The position numbers and the translations under genes were made by a program. DNA of 64,000 bases from Allopusillimonas sp048270225 (GTDB lineage: Bacteria; Pseudomonadota; Gammaproteobacteria; Burkholderiales; Burkholderiaceae_B): NCBI GenBank assembly GCA_048270225.1, contig JBLWTG010000002.1, positions 372,001 to 436,000 of the forward strand. Direction: 5' to 3'. A model generated the notes under the pieces. That model saw only the letters and a list, made by a program, of their open reading frames with translations, was not told where the DNA came from and made no database searches. Positions 25,812-35,039 of this stretch are shown piece after piece (the stretch's first letter is position 1; every line of letters starts with the position of its first letter).

Positions 25812-27095
25812 CTATGGCATCAGCAGATGAGGCAGGAATGTCGAGACTTGCGGAATGATGGTCACGATGGCCAGGACGGCAAGCAGCGCCGCTACCAGCG
25901 GCACTGACTCCTTGAATGTTTGCGACGCGGGTATGCGCAGAACACTGCTGGCCGTAAAGGACAGCGTCCCCACCGGAGGCGTCACGCCGCCTATGGTCAG
26001 ATTGAGCACCATGATGATGCCGAAGTGGATCGGGTCCACACCCAGCGCGCCGGTCAGGGGCGCGAGGATAGGCGTCAACAGAATGATGGCTGCCGTGCCT
26101 TCCAGAAACATGCCGACGAACAACAGGAAGACGTTGATGATGAGCAGCATGACCAGCGGCTGGGTCGTCATCGTGGTCAGGCTGTCAGCGATCTGGGTAG
26201 GGACGCTTTCCCAGACCATGTAATATCCGAAAGTGGTCGCGGCGCAGATGATGAGCATGACGATGGAGATCGCCATCACGGAATCGCGAATGATTTCAGG
26301 GATATGGGATATGGTCAGTTCACGGTAGCAGGCCACGCCCACGAAGATCGCGTACAGCACGGCAATGGCGCCCGCCTCGGTCGCAGTAAAGATCCCGTAA
26401 CGCAGCCCCACAATAATGAACACGGGTACCGTCAGCGCCCATATCGCATCCTTGAAGGCCTTGCCAAGCTCCACTGCGGGCACTCTTCGGGTGCGCTCAG
26501 GCTTGAAGCCGCGCTTGCGCGCAATGACATAGATGACGATCATGATGCTAAGCGTCGTCATCAGGCCGGGAACAATACCGGCAACAAAGAGCCTGCCCAC
26601 CGACACATTGGCCATGAAAGCATAGACAATCAACCCTATGCCAGGCGGAATCATGGCGACGATGACCGACGAGCAGGCCACCACGGCAGCCGCAAATCCG
26701 GGAGGATAGCCGCGCGCGATCATGGTGGGGCCCAGCATTTTGGACAGCATGGCGGTATCCGCCGTGGCCGAGGCTGTGAGCCCTCCCATCATCGTGGCCA
26801 GGATGACCGTGACCTGCGCGATGCCGCCTACCAGATGTCCCACGAAGGCATCGGCCAGAGCCAGCAGCCGCCGGGTAATACCGGCTGCGTTCATGATGCT
26901 GCCTGCCAGCACGAAAAAGGGCAGCGCCAGCAGCGGAAAGGAGTCCGTACTGGACATAATCTTCTGGATGAAGATATCGATGGGAATAGAGGCGCCCAGA
27001 TAAAAGTACGCCAGGCTGGGCGCAATCAGCGCAATGGCAACCGGCACGCACAAGGCCAGCAGCGCCAGCATGAGAAACATAGGCCAGATAATCAT
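25812..27095 (-). CDS. dctM: TRAP transporter large permease (DctM)
   Basis: This 427-residue DctM-type permease is the ion-coupled channel of a tripartite ATP-independent transporter. Typical segments are MSSTDSFPLLALPFFVLAGS, GGLTASATADTAMLSKMLGP and ITPPVGTL-like GGVTPPVGTLSFTAS. About twelve membrane helices are visible. Its start overlaps the small permease stop, so the two are coupled. With DctQ and DctP it imports an organic acid, by family knowledge, using the sodium gradient. Confidence 0.93.
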   Translation of the reverse strand: MIIWPMFLMLALLALCVPVAIALIAPSLAYFYLGASIPIDIFIQKIMSSTDSFPLLALPFFVLAGSIMNAAGITRRLLALADAFVGHLVGGIAQVTVILATMMGGLTASATADTAMLSKMLGPTMIARGYPPGFAAAVVACSSVIVAMIPPGIGLIVYAFMANVSVGRLFVAGIVPGLMTTLSIMIVIYVIARKRGFKPERTRRVPAVELGKAFKDAIWALTVPVFIIVGLRYGIFTATEAGAIAVLYAIFVGVACYRELTISHIPEIIRDSVMAISIVMLIICAATTFGYYMVWESVPTQIADSLTTMTTQPLVMLLIINVFLLFVGMFLEGTAAIILLTPILAPLTGALGVDPIHFGIIMVLNLTIGGVTPPVGTLSFTASSVLRIPASQTFKESVPLVAALLAVLAIVTIIPQVSTFLPHLLMP

Positions 27096-27655
27096 GATTG
27101 CGCCTCCTGCACAGACATGCCGTCATTGCCGATGACTGGCTTGCTCACCGACCGGCCCGAGCGCATGGCCTGAATGTGGCGCCATGTCATGAGCGCAAAC
27201 CCTACCGCCGCCGCGCCATAAATCACCGACTGAGGCAAGCGCAGCACCGTCGTCAAAGCCGCATACGTGGAGATGGTAAAGCGCACCGACAGCACCGTGA
27301 TGACGACCAGAACCACCAGCACAATCAGGTCGGCAACACGCAGCACCGCCTTGCCCAGAGCCGACGGCAGCAGAGGCAGGAATACATCGATCACGATATG
27401 TTCACGACGCTTGAACCCTGCTGCGGATCCCAGAAAAACCGTCCAGGCAAAGGCGATTCTCGCCGTCTCTCCGGTCCATATCGCCGGCGTATGCGACACA
27501 TAACGTGTCAGCACACCCCAGCTTACAGAGCCCACTACGAACAAAAGTGCAATGGCCGCTGCATACTCTTCAAAATACAGATCAGAAAATCTGGTCCTGG
27601 CGGAGGTCGCGGGTGCGGTCGCCGCGCCCCGTTTATCGGTACGTAAGGAATCCAT
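27092..27655 (-). CDS. dctQ: TRAP transporter small permease (DctQ)
   Basis: This 187-residue four-helix DctQ protein bridges the binding protein and DctM. Helices are visible at AAAIALLFVVGSVSWG, ETARIAFAWTVFLGSAAGFKR, VLRVADLIVLVVLVVI and LPQSVIYGAAAVGFALMTW. I chose ATG 27655 (MDSLRTDKRG), because the longer open frame to 27748 would run into dctP. The ribosome binding site is weak. The REHIVIDVF element after helix 2 is conserved in the family. Confidence 0.9.
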   Translation of the reverse strand: MDSLRTDKRGAATAPATSARTRFSDLYFEEYAAAIALLFVVGSVSWGVLTRYVSHTPAIWTGETARIAFAWTVFLGSAAGFKRREHIVIDVFLPLLPSALGKAVLRVADLIVLVVLVVITVLSVRFTISTYAALTTVLRLPQSVIYGAAAVGFALMTWRHIQAMRSGRSVSKPVIGNDGMSVQEAQS

Positions 27656-27702
27656 GGCAGTGGCTATATGTCGCAGTAGGTAGTCTGTCGGTCGTCGGCC
27701 AT

Positions 27703-28680
27703 TTACTTCAGCAAAGCCTGGATCTTGTCGTAGCTTCCCGGCGTCCACTCCGGAAACTCGTCATATACTTTTCTGGTCGCTTCCCGATACGAATTCACAT
27801 CCACATCACGCACGATGGTCACGCCCTCCTTCTCCAGTTGGGCAAGAATCTTGTTGTCGTTGGCAATCGTCATTTCGGTCATGCGCTTGCCTGCTGCGAC
27901 AGACTCCTCGGTCAGGATTTTCTGCAGGTCCGGCTCCAGCGAGTTGAAGATCTGCTCGTTCATCGCCATGCCGACAAAAGCCGTGAAGTGGCCGGTCAAG
28001 GTCAGGACTTTGCGCTGTTCCTGCAGCTTGGCGCCCACCAACGAGCCCAGCGGCGCCTCGACGGCACTGACCACGTGCTGCGCCAGCGCGCTGTAGGCCT
28101 CGACCCAGGGTAGCGCCACACCGCGCGCGCCCAGGGCTTCAAATGTCTTGACGACCAGCGGATTGGGCTGCACGCGCATAGTGACCCCTTTCAGGGAGTC
28201 GGCATTTGGATAGGGCTTATCGCCCAGCATATGCCGCTTGCCGAAGAAATAATTGAACGACAACACATGGAATCCCTTGTCGCTCGCCTTCTTCGCCAAC
28301 TGGCCGAACCAGTCGCTGTCGAGGATTTTCTGGAAATCGGCGGGATCGTCGAGCAGGTAAGGCCCGTTCAGAATGCCGAAATCGGCAATGTAGGAAGACA
28401 GATAGCCTGGATCGACCACCTGGATGAGCGGCGCCCCTTGCCTGACCTGCTCATAGGTTTCGTTGTTGGTGCCGAGCTGGCTGGACGGAAACACCGAGAT
28501 ACTCAGGCGTCCGTCGCTGCGCTCGTTTACCCGCTTGGCAAACTCCTTGGCCACGATATTGATGGGCTCTGTCGGCGCGAGTTCATCGACAATCCTCAGC
28601 TTGACCGTTTTTGCTGCGGACAGGCCTGGCAACAGCGCGATAAGGGACGCCGCAATGGCGTAGCGAAACAGTGACTGCAT
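27703..28680 (-). CDS. dctP: TRAP transporter substrate-binding protein (DctP)
   Basis: This 325-residue periplasmic receptor has a Sec signal (FRYAIAASLIALLPGLSAAKT). The DctP family core is visible in FAKRVNERSDGRLSISVFPSSQLG, and the carboxylate-binding arginine is expected in GVTMRVQPNPLVV. It is the first gene of the TRAP/CaiB/MaoC operon and faces the IclR gene across 265 bases. The ligand is probably a carboxylate, as for most DctP proteins, but it is not identifiable. Confidence 0.92.
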   Translation of the reverse strand: MQSLFRYAIAASLIALLPGLSAAKTVKLRIVDELAPTEPINIVAKEFAKRVNERSDGRLSISVFPSSQLGTNNETYEQVRQGAPLIQVVDPGYLSSYIADFGILNGPYLLDDPADFQKILDSDWFGQLAKKASDKGFHVLSFNYFFGKRHMLGDKPYPNADSLKGVTMRVQPNPLVVKTFEALGARGVALPWVEAYSALAQHVVSAVEAPLGSLVGAKLQEQRKVLTLTGHFTAFVGMAMNEQIFNSLEPDLQKILTEESVAAGKRMTEMTIANDNKILAQLEKEGVTIVRDVDVNSYREATRKVYDEFPEWTPGSYDKIQALLK

Positions 28681-28878
28681 TGGGTTGTCTCCTATTATGG
28701 GAAAATTTATCGTTTCTGATTAATACATCCGTATGAACCCAGCCGCCGGTTTCGCCAACGCTCGCGCTCTTACATGCCGGCCCATGGTCATGGCGCCGCA
28801 GCGCCTGTATGGCGCCTTCCTGGATTCAGGAAGAGGCTGTGCATTGCGTGGTGGTGCTGTCTGGTTAATTCGGACATA

Positions 28879-28914
28879 ATTTCATATTGATCAGGCGAAT
28901 TTTGCATATGAAAT
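28879..28914. promoter_or_regulatory. IclR operator candidate
   Basis: ATTTCATAT (28879-28887) and ATATGAAAT (28906-28914) form a perfect 9-base inverted repeat with an 18-base spacer. It lies 32-67 bases upstream of the iclR start in the divergent gap with dctP. The position suits autorepression of iclR and control of the TRAP operon. Confidence 0.6.
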
Positions 28915-28945
28915 CAAATCGAGTCAAGATGATGAGAACCCTGAA

Positions 28946-29755
28946 ATGACAAATGAGCGTACAAAAAGCCGGGTCCCTGCCCTGAGCAAGGGGCTGGATA
29001 TCCTGGAATTATTGGCCCAGGTGCCCTATGGACTGAGCCAGAAGGAGGTCGCTGAACAGGTGGGGCGTTCGGTGAGCGAAGTGTTCCGCGTGCTGGGAGA
29101 ACTCGAGGAGCGCGGCTATATCGCCAGGGATCCGGCCGCAGGGTTGTACACGCTCACGCTGCGTCTGTTTGAGCTTGCCCATCTGAATCCGCCCACCAAG
29201 CGACTGATCACCGTTGCCATGGGCAGGATGGAATTGCTGGCCAGCCAGATTGCCACCTCCTGCCACCTGGTTGTGCGCCAGAACGACAAGTTGATTGTGG
29301 TCGCCCAGGCGCAGCCCGACGCCATGCTGATGGGATGGAGCGTCAGGGTGGGTGCGGTGTTTCCATGCACTTATGGGTATGCCTCGGCACGCACCATCGT
29401 GGCGCACCAGCTTCCTGAGAGTCTGCCTGAGCTGATTGCCGACATGACGGCGGACGAGCCCAAGTCTGCGCAAAAGCAATGCAAGGACAGGCTGGCGCAG
29501 ATCCGCGAGCAGGGATACGAGATATCAACCAGCGGCGTCGTGCCTGGCATCACCGACATCAGTTGCCCTATTCTCAATTACCTGGGCGTTGCCATTGCTG
29601 CACTGACGGTGCCCATCGTGGGCTATTCCGGCCCCGAAAGCCTACGCCCCGGCGACCACGCAAACCAGAAGTTCGTGTCCGCCCTCAAGGCCGCGGCAGA
29701 CGATATCTCGCGTGCCATAGGCGGAAGCGGGGAGCAGGATCGGGTAAATAAATAA
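28946..29755 (+). CDS. IclR family transcriptional regulator
   Basis: This 269-residue IclR regulator has an N-terminal winged helix (LSKGLDILELLAQVPYGLSQKEVAEQVGRSVSEVFRVLGEL in two parts, about residues 13-55) and a GAF-like effector domain ending near residue 260. It is divergent from dctP and is the obvious local regulator of the TRAP/CoA-transferase operon. The effector would be the imported acid or its CoA ester, by analogy. Confidence 0.9.
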   Translation: MTNERTKSRVPALSKGLDILELLAQVPYGLSQKEVAEQVGRSVSEVFRVLGELEERGYIARDPAAGLYTLTLRLFELAHLNPPTKRLITVAMGRMELLASQIATSCHLVVRQNDKLIVVAQAQPDAMLMGWSVRVGAVFPCTYGYASARTIVAHQLPESLPELIADMTADEPKSAQKQCKDRLAQIREQGYEISTSGVVPGITDISCPILNYLGVAIAALTVPIVGYSGPESLRPGDHANQKFVSALKAAADDISRAIGGSGEQDRVNK

Positions 29756-29938
29756 ACAGCCCGACGGACGTATACGGTCGAGCTAAGGAATGACCGAACA
29801 CCTTTATTGCGACACCTCGCCAACGTAAAGAAGACGGTATTGACCAGCCTGTAGCATGTAACTCGAGGATAAATTTTCTCTTTTAGAACCCGGCAGCTAG
29901 AAAGATTGACAGTTTTTTCTAATGCTTCCCTCCTATAC

Positions 29939-29948
29939 TGTACGTACA
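29939..29948. promoter_or_regulatory. Palindrome downstream of a -10-like box before metC
   Basis: TGTACGTACA is a perfect 10-base palindrome lying immediately after TATACT (29934-29939), a good -10-like hexamer, and 47 bases before the cystathionine beta-lyase start. A TTGACA at 29906-29911 is 22 bases upstream of TATACT, too far for a standard sigma-70 pair, so the promoter itself is uncertain. Confidence 0.35.
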
Positions 29949-29994
29949 TAAGCGCTGTGGCTCGCCGCGCGAAATATCAAAGAGTATCCCATTC

Positions 29995-31212
29995 ATGAAA
30001 CAAGATTCCCAACTCGTATGTGCAGGTCGACATCCTGAGCGTTTTGAGGGTGTGGTGAACACACCTATCGTGCGTGGCTCTACCCTGGTGAGTCCCAGTA
30101 TGAGCCACTGGCTGGATAAGAAAAAGCGACAAGCCAGCGGGGAATTTGGCATTAGCACCTACGGCCGCTTTGGCACAGCGACCCATCACGCCTTGCAGGA
30201 AGCCATTATCGAGATCGGAGGCGGCCATCGCGCCCTGCTTTACCCATCGGGCCTGGCTGCCATCTCCAGCGTGCTGACCGCATTACTTTCCGCGGGTGAT
30301 CACGTCCTGATCACTGACAGCGCCTATCATTGGACGTCAGAGTTTCTCAACAGCACACTTTCTCGATTCGGCGTGCAGGCAACGCGCTATAACCCGGAAC
30401 TGGGTGCGAACATCGTTGACCTGATTCAGCCTAATACCCGGGTCGTTATTGTGGAGTCCCCGGGTTCCGAAACCTTCGAGATTCAGGATATTCCTGCCAT
30501 TGCAGCGGTTGCGCATGCACACAACGCCTATGTGGTGATGGACAATACCTGGGGTACACCGCTTTACTACAAAGCATTTGAGCATGGGGTCGATGTCTCG
30601 ATTCAGGCCGCCACAAAATATATCGTGGGCCACTCTGACGCCATGATGGGCATCGCCAGCTGTAATGAACAGACATGGGACGCCGTGTATAAAACGTCCC
30701 AGACCCTGGGCCAAACGTGCAGTCCCGACGACGCGTTTCTTGCACTGCGGGGCCTGCGCACCATGGGGGTACGGTTGCGCCAGCACTGGGCCTCCGGCGT
30801 GCAGGTTGCGCAGTGGCTTGAGGCACGCCCGGAAGTGGAGAAGGTACTGCATCCGGCGTTGCCCAGCCATCCCGGTCACGAATTATGGAAACGCGATTTC
30901 CGTGGAGCGTGCGGACTGTTTGCGATTGCCCTGCACCCCATCTCTGAAAAGGCGCTGCATGCGTTTATCGACAGTCTCCAAATGTTCGGCCTAGGCGTGT
31001 CATGGGGCGGCTATGAAAGCCTGGCGTTGCCGTTTTCGCCTGCGGGCCGCACCGGTACAAAATGGCCTTACACAGGACCAGGTGTGAGGATGCACATCGG
31101 GCTGGAAGACCCGTCGGATCTGATCAAGGATTTGGAGGGTGGATTTGCCGCCATGGCTGCGGCGGCCCAGAGCGGAGCGCCCGAAGCTTCCTTGCAGGAA
31201 ACCACCTTGTAA
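29995..31212 (+). CDS. metC: Cystathionine beta-lyase
   Basis: This 405-residue PLP enzyme of the Cys/Met metabolism family most resembles MetC, which splits cystathionine to homocysteine, pyruvate and ammonia. The PLP lysine is K208 in QAATKYIVGHSD, and the ring-stacking aspartate is D183 in VVMDNTWGTPLYYK. YPSGLAAISSVLTALLSAGD is the cofactor phosphate site. MSHWLDKKKRQASGEFGISTY resembles proteobacterial beta-lyases rather than gamma-synthases. It is monocistronic, with a 239-base upstream region. Confidence 0.9.
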   Translation: MKQDSQLVCAGRHPERFEGVVNTPIVRGSTLVSPSMSHWLDKKKRQASGEFGISTYGRFGTATHHALQEAIIEIGGGHRALLYPSGLAAISSVLTALLSAGDHVLITDSAYHWTSEFLNSTLSRFGVQATRYNPELGANIVDLIQPNTRVVIVESPGSETFEIQDIPAIAAVAHAHNAYVVMDNTWGTPLYYKAFEHGVDVSIQAATKYIVGHSDAMMGIASCNEQTWDAVYKTSQTLGQTCSPDDAFLALRGLRTMGVRLRQHWASGVQVAQWLEARPEVEKVLHPALPSHPGHELWKRDFRGACGLFAIALHPISEKALHAFIDSLQMFGLGVSWGGYESLALPFSPAGRTGTKWPYTGPGVRMHIGLEDPSDLIKDLEGGFAAMAAAAQSGAPEASLQETTL

Positions 31213-31361
31213 CCTATCTGCCCCGCTACCCGGCAGCGTCATTATGCGAAAGTGGCGGATAGCTTTCAGGCCGTTCACCTACTTCCGTAATTCATCAAGG
31301 CGGACGGCGTTCTCAGGCTGAGCAGGCTGCGCGCCGCATGGTTCGGTACCTAATGCGTTAA

Positions 31362-32294
31362 TCACGACAATCTTGAAGCCATATTGTCGTGCGCAGCCTG
31401 CAAAGCCTGCGCAATGGCCGGGTCTTCAGAAGCGTGTCCACCCATGTGTATAGCCATCAGCGTTGCCTCAGGCCAGGCCTGGCTAAGCTGATAGGCCGCA
31501 CGAAACGGCGTCACAACATCGTAGCGACCTTGCACAATGATGGCAGGAAGCGTTCTTAACACCTGAATATTATCCAGAATATAGTTGTCGGGCATAAAGA
31601 AACGATTGACGCAGTAGTGCGTCCAGAGGCGTCCTATGTTCAACGCATGCTGTGGATCGATACTGACTTGCGGGTTGTCATCCGGCACCAACCGCGTCAT
31701 GGGCGCCATGAATTCCCGCAAACGAACGGCCGCTGCCATGTGTATGTCCGGCTCCGGATCACGCAGCCGACGATAATAAGCCAGCAACAAGTCACCTTGC
31801 TCGGCCTTTGGCACGTATGTGCGCATACGTTCATGCAAATCGGGAAACATAATTTCCCGACCATTGAACCACCAGTCCACCTGGCCCTGCCCGCCCAATA
31901 CAATACCCCTGAGCACCAGTCCCAGTACGTTTTCCGGGTAGGCGATGGCATAGGTCATGGCCAAAAAGCTGCCCCATGACCCACCGCTTACCAGCCAACG
32001 CGGTATACCCAGATGGCAACGCAGACTGTCGATATCTTTAAGCAAATGCTGTGTGGTGTTGGATTCCAAGCTGGCAGTGGGTGTGGACAGGCCAGCCCCC
32101 CGCTGATCGAACGCCACCAGTCGGTAGATCGCAGCGTCAAAGAAACGTCGGTTGCGAGGCTTTGACCCGTCACCAGGGCCCCCATGAAGCATCACGGCAG
32201 GAATACCTTCGGGGTTGCCCGACTGTTCATAATAAATGCGGTGACCGTCCCCGACGTCCAGCCAGCCGGTATCAAAGGGTTCAACAATTGACAT
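31362..32294 (-). CDS. pip: Proline iminopeptidase
   Basis: This 310-residue alpha/beta hydrolase of peptidase family S33 releases N-terminal proline from peptides in the cytoplasm. The nucleophile is S106 in GGSWGS; HGGPGDG is the oxyanion loop, and DQRGAGLSTP and GRYDVVTP are family blocks. ATG 32294 follows GAAGGTCATT, whereas the in-frame GTG at 32306 has no site. It overlaps the end of the peptide-transporter ATPase gene. This places it in the peptide uptake operon, where it would digest imported peptides. Confidence 0.92.
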   Translation of the reverse strand: MSIVEPFDTGWLDVGDGHRIYYEQSGNPEGIPAVMLHGGPGDGSKPRNRRFFDAAIYRLVAFDQRGAGLSTPTASLESNTTQHLLKDIDSLRCHLGIPRWLVSGGSWGSFLAMTYAIAYPENVLGLVLRGIVLGGQGQVDWWFNGREIMFPDLHERMRTYVPKAEQGDLLLAYYRRLRDPEPDIHMAAAVRLREFMAPMTRLVPDDNPQVSIDPQHALNIGRLWTHYCVNRFFMPDNYILDNIQVLRTLPAIIVQGRYDVVTPFRAAYQLSQAWPEATLMAIHMGGHASEDPAIAQALQAAHDNMASRLS

Positions 32295-34086
32295 AATGAC
32301 CTTCACCTACATTGCGCATCGTACGCTTGGGGGGGACAAAATCCAGTCCACGGATCGCGCTGACAGGCTCCTGGCCTGAAATACTGCGAGCACGGCCGCG
32401 ACGAGACGGATCAGCGACAGGCACCGCGTCGATAAGACGTTTGGTATAAGGGTGTTGCGGATTTCTGAAAATAGCCTCGCGTGGGCCGATCTCGACGATC
32501 TCGCCCAGATACATGACCGCCACCCTATGGCTGACACGTTCCACAACCGCCATGTCATGCGAAATGAAAAGGTAAGCAATGCCCTGCTCGGCCTGCAGCT
32601 CCATGAGCAGATTCACCACTTGAGCCTTAATGGATACGTCAAGCGCCGATACCGCCTCGTCGGCGACGATGATCTGCGGGTTGACCGAGAGCGCTCTGGC
32701 AATACAGATGCGTTGACGCTGACCGCCGGAAAACTCATGCGGGTAGCGCCGCGCACTATCGGGAGAAAGGCCTACCCGTTTTAACAGACGCGCGACGGTA
32801 TCGCGAATCTGTTGGCCCGGTGTCAGGCCACTGATAATCAAAGGCTCGGCGATGGACGCGCCAACCTGCATGCGCGGATTCAGACTGGCAAAAGGATCCT
32901 GAAAAACCATCTGAATCCGATTGCGTCGTTCGCGCAATGCATTGGCATTCAGATGCATGATATCTTCACCGCATAGTTTGATCGATCCTGCAGTCGGCTC
33001 CGTCAACCTTAGAATCGAGCGTCCTGTGGTCGACTTGCCGGAGCCCGACTCGCCTACCAACGACAAGGTTTCTCCTGGACGCAAGGTAAAGCTTACATTC
33101 TCGACGGCGTGTACGCGTCCTCTCAACGACTTGAAAAAGCCCGCGCGAACATCGAAGCGTGTGGTGAGGTCCTTGACTTCGAGCAAGGGCTCAGCTGAGG
33201 ACTGTACGGTAATGTGTTCCTCAGGATCATCGCCGACAACACCATCCGCGTTTGCCAGCGCAAAAGCACGTGGGTGTACGCTCCCCCGCATCGAACCCAA
33301 TCTGGGAACTGAAGCAAGCAATCCGCGGGTATAAGGTTTTTTCGGGTGCGCAAAAATTTCGGCGGTAGCCCCTTGCTCAACGACCTCGCCGTGATACATG
33401 ACCAGCGTGCGGTCCGCGATCTCCGCCACGACCCCCATATCATGAGTGATGAACAGAACAGCCATACCGTCTTCGTCCTGTATGGTTCGGATAAGATCCA
33501 GAATCTGCGCCTGGATGGTGACATCAAGCGCCGTGGTAGGTTCATCCGCAATCAGTAGCTTAGGCTGGCATGCCAACGCCATGGCGATCATGACGCGTTG
33601 CCGCATACCGCCCGAAAACTTGTGAGGATACTCATCCACACGCGCAGCGGCGGCGGGAATCTGTACGCGGTCGAGCAAGCGTATGGCTTCGCGGTGCGCT
33701 GCGGCCCGTGAGAGCCCGCGATGCTGGCGTAGCGCTTCCGATATCTGAAAGCCGATGGTCAGGACCGGATTAAGGCTGGTCATAGGCTCTTGGAAAATCA
33801 TGGCCATATCGTTGCCGCGGCGTCTGCGATACTGCTGTGGCGGCAGAGACAGCAGGTCTACTCCCAGTAGGTGCGCTCCTCCTTGTACGCGGCTGATACG
33901 GCGGGGCGCAAGCCCCATCAGGGACAGCGCGGTTATGCTCTTGCCCGATCCGGATTCGCCGACCAGCGCAACGGTTTCCCTGGGCGAAATATCGAAGGAT
34001 ATGCCCTTTACCACAGCACGCCATTCCTTTTCGGAATAGAGCTCAGTAACGAGATTGTTGACGGAAAGCACAGGTTGTTTGCACAT
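32281..34086 (-). CDS. Fused double ATPase of peptide ABC transporter (DppDF-like)
   Basis: This 601-residue protein carries two complete oligopeptide-type ATPase domains, as in GsiA. Walker A motifs are GESGSGKSIT (about residue 35) and GESGSGKSTT (about 350). Signatures are FSGGMRQRVMIAMAL and FSGGQRQRICIARAL. The second Walker B reads VADEAVSALD, with alanine where most have proline. ATG 34086 follows AAGGACCTGC. The frame extends to a TTG at 34104, which is less likely. It powers the adjacent permeases. Confidence 0.92.
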   Translation of the reverse strand: MCKQPVLSVNNLVTELYSEKEWRAVVKGISFDISPRETVALVGESGSGKSITALSLMGLAPRRISRVQGGAHLLGVDLLSLPPQQYRRRRGNDMAMIFQEPMTSLNPVLTIGFQISEALRQHRGLSRAAAHREAIRLLDRVQIPAAAARVDEYPHKFSGGMRQRVMIAMALACQPKLLIADEPTTALDVTIQAQILDLIRTIQDEDGMAVLFITHDMGVVAEIADRTLVMYHGEVVEQGATAEIFAHPKKPYTRGLLASVPRLGSMRGSVHPRAFALANADGVVGDDPEEHITVQSSAEPLLEVKDLTTRFDVRAGFFKSLRGRVHAVENVSFTLRPGETLSLVGESGSGKSTTGRSILRLTEPTAGSIKLCGEDIMHLNANALRERRNRIQMVFQDPFASLNPRMQVGASIAEPLIISGLTPGQQIRDTVARLLKRVGLSPDSARRYPHEFSGGQRQRICIARALSVNPQIIVADEAVSALDVSIKAQVVNLLMELQAEQGIAYLFISHDMAVVERVSHRVAVMYLGEIVEIGPREAIFRNPQHPYTKRLIDAVPVADPSRRGRARSISGQEPVSAIRGLDFVPPKRTMRNVGEGHYVNC

Positions 34087-34100
34087 GCAGGTCCTTGTGA

Positions 34101-35039
34101 TCAATGAACGCGACGAGGATCGAAGGTGTCGCGCAATCCGTCGCCAATGAAGTTGATGGACAGTACGGTAAGAAATATGGCCACGCCCGGAATCATGGCT
34201 GCGTATGGGGCAATGTTCAGATAGTCTTTCGCGTCAAACAGCAGACGTCCCCAGGTGGGTACATCGGGCGGAAAGCCCAGGCCAAGAAAGGAAAGCGTCG
34301 ATTCGGCAATGATGGCGATTGACACTTCGATGGTGCTGGCCACGATTACAGGGCCGATGGCGTTGGGCAAAATGTGTCGCCAGATCAGCCGCCAGCGGGT
34401 CGCACCAGCGGCCTGGGCGGCCTCGACGAACTCCTTCTCGCGCAGCGACAGAAATTGAGCACGGACAAGGCGCGCAATGGACATCCACCTCAGGCCGCCA
34501 ATGACAACCACGACCAGCACGAAAACGCCCCCTTCTACCCCGAACATCTGTTTAAGATTGTCGCGGAACAGATACAGAATCAACAACAGCAGCGGCAGTT
34601 GCGGCAGCGACAGAAAAACGTCGGTGACCCACATGAGGAACGGCCCCATGCGCCCGCGTGACATACCGGAGATGGAACCAACCACAATGCCGAGCACTGA
34701 TGCCACAAGCATGGCCATGACACCCACCGCCAATGAAATACGGCCGCCATACATCATTCTGGCCAACAAGTCTTGCCCCAGGTCATCGGTGCCCAGGGGA
34801 TGCTGCCAAGAAGGCGGCTGCAGGCTGGCGGCCAGATCAATATCGCTGATACTTATAGGCCATAACCAGGGCCCCATCGTAACGCCAAGTACCATCAACA
34901 ACAGGATACCGACACTGAGCGTGGCCAGCTTGTGTTGCCCAAAGCGCCGAGCCAGATCGCGCAATGCCGAGACTGGGGCTGCGGAGTCCATTCGAGGGGC
35001 CGTCTCAAGTGAAACTGATGCGTGGATCGAGGATGCCAT
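34101..35039 (-). CDS. Peptide ABC transporter permease (DppC-like)
   Basis: This inner-membrane permease of about 312 residues belongs to the DppC/OppC group. Core motifs are HPLGTDDLGQDLLARMMYGGR and the ATPase-docking EAAQAAGATRWRLIWRHILP. The OppC-type N-terminal domain is present. Two starts are possible: ATG 35039, overlapping dppB by 35 bases, or ATG 34991, 13 bases after dppB. Neither has a strong ribosome binding site; I give the longer. It forms the transport channel with the DppB-like partner. Confidence 0.9.
   Translation of the reverse strand: MASSIHASVSLETAPRMDSAAPVSALRDLARRFGQHKLATLSVGILLLMVLGVTMGPWLWPISISDIDLAASLQPPSWQHPLGTDDLGQDLLARMMYGGRISLAVGVMAMLVASVLGIVVGSISGMSRGRMGPFLMWVTDVFLSLPQLPLLLLILYLFRDNLKQMFGVEGGVFVLVVVVIGGLRWMSIARLVRAQFLSLREKEFVEAAQAAGATRWRLIWRHILPNAIGPVIVASTIEVSIAIIAESTLSFLGLGFPPDVPTWGRLLFDAKDYLNIAPYAAMIPGVAIFLTVLSINFIGDGLRDTFDPRRVH

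Noticed and set aside
25920..27173. A 417-codon open frame on the plus strand
   Set aside because: It is antisense to dctM and rich in His, Arg, Asp and Gln, the usual composition of a shadow of a membrane protein gene.
29906..29939. TTGACA and TATACT as a sigma-70 promoter for metC
   Set aside because: The spacer is 22 bases, well outside the 16-18 range, so the two hexamers probably do not act together.
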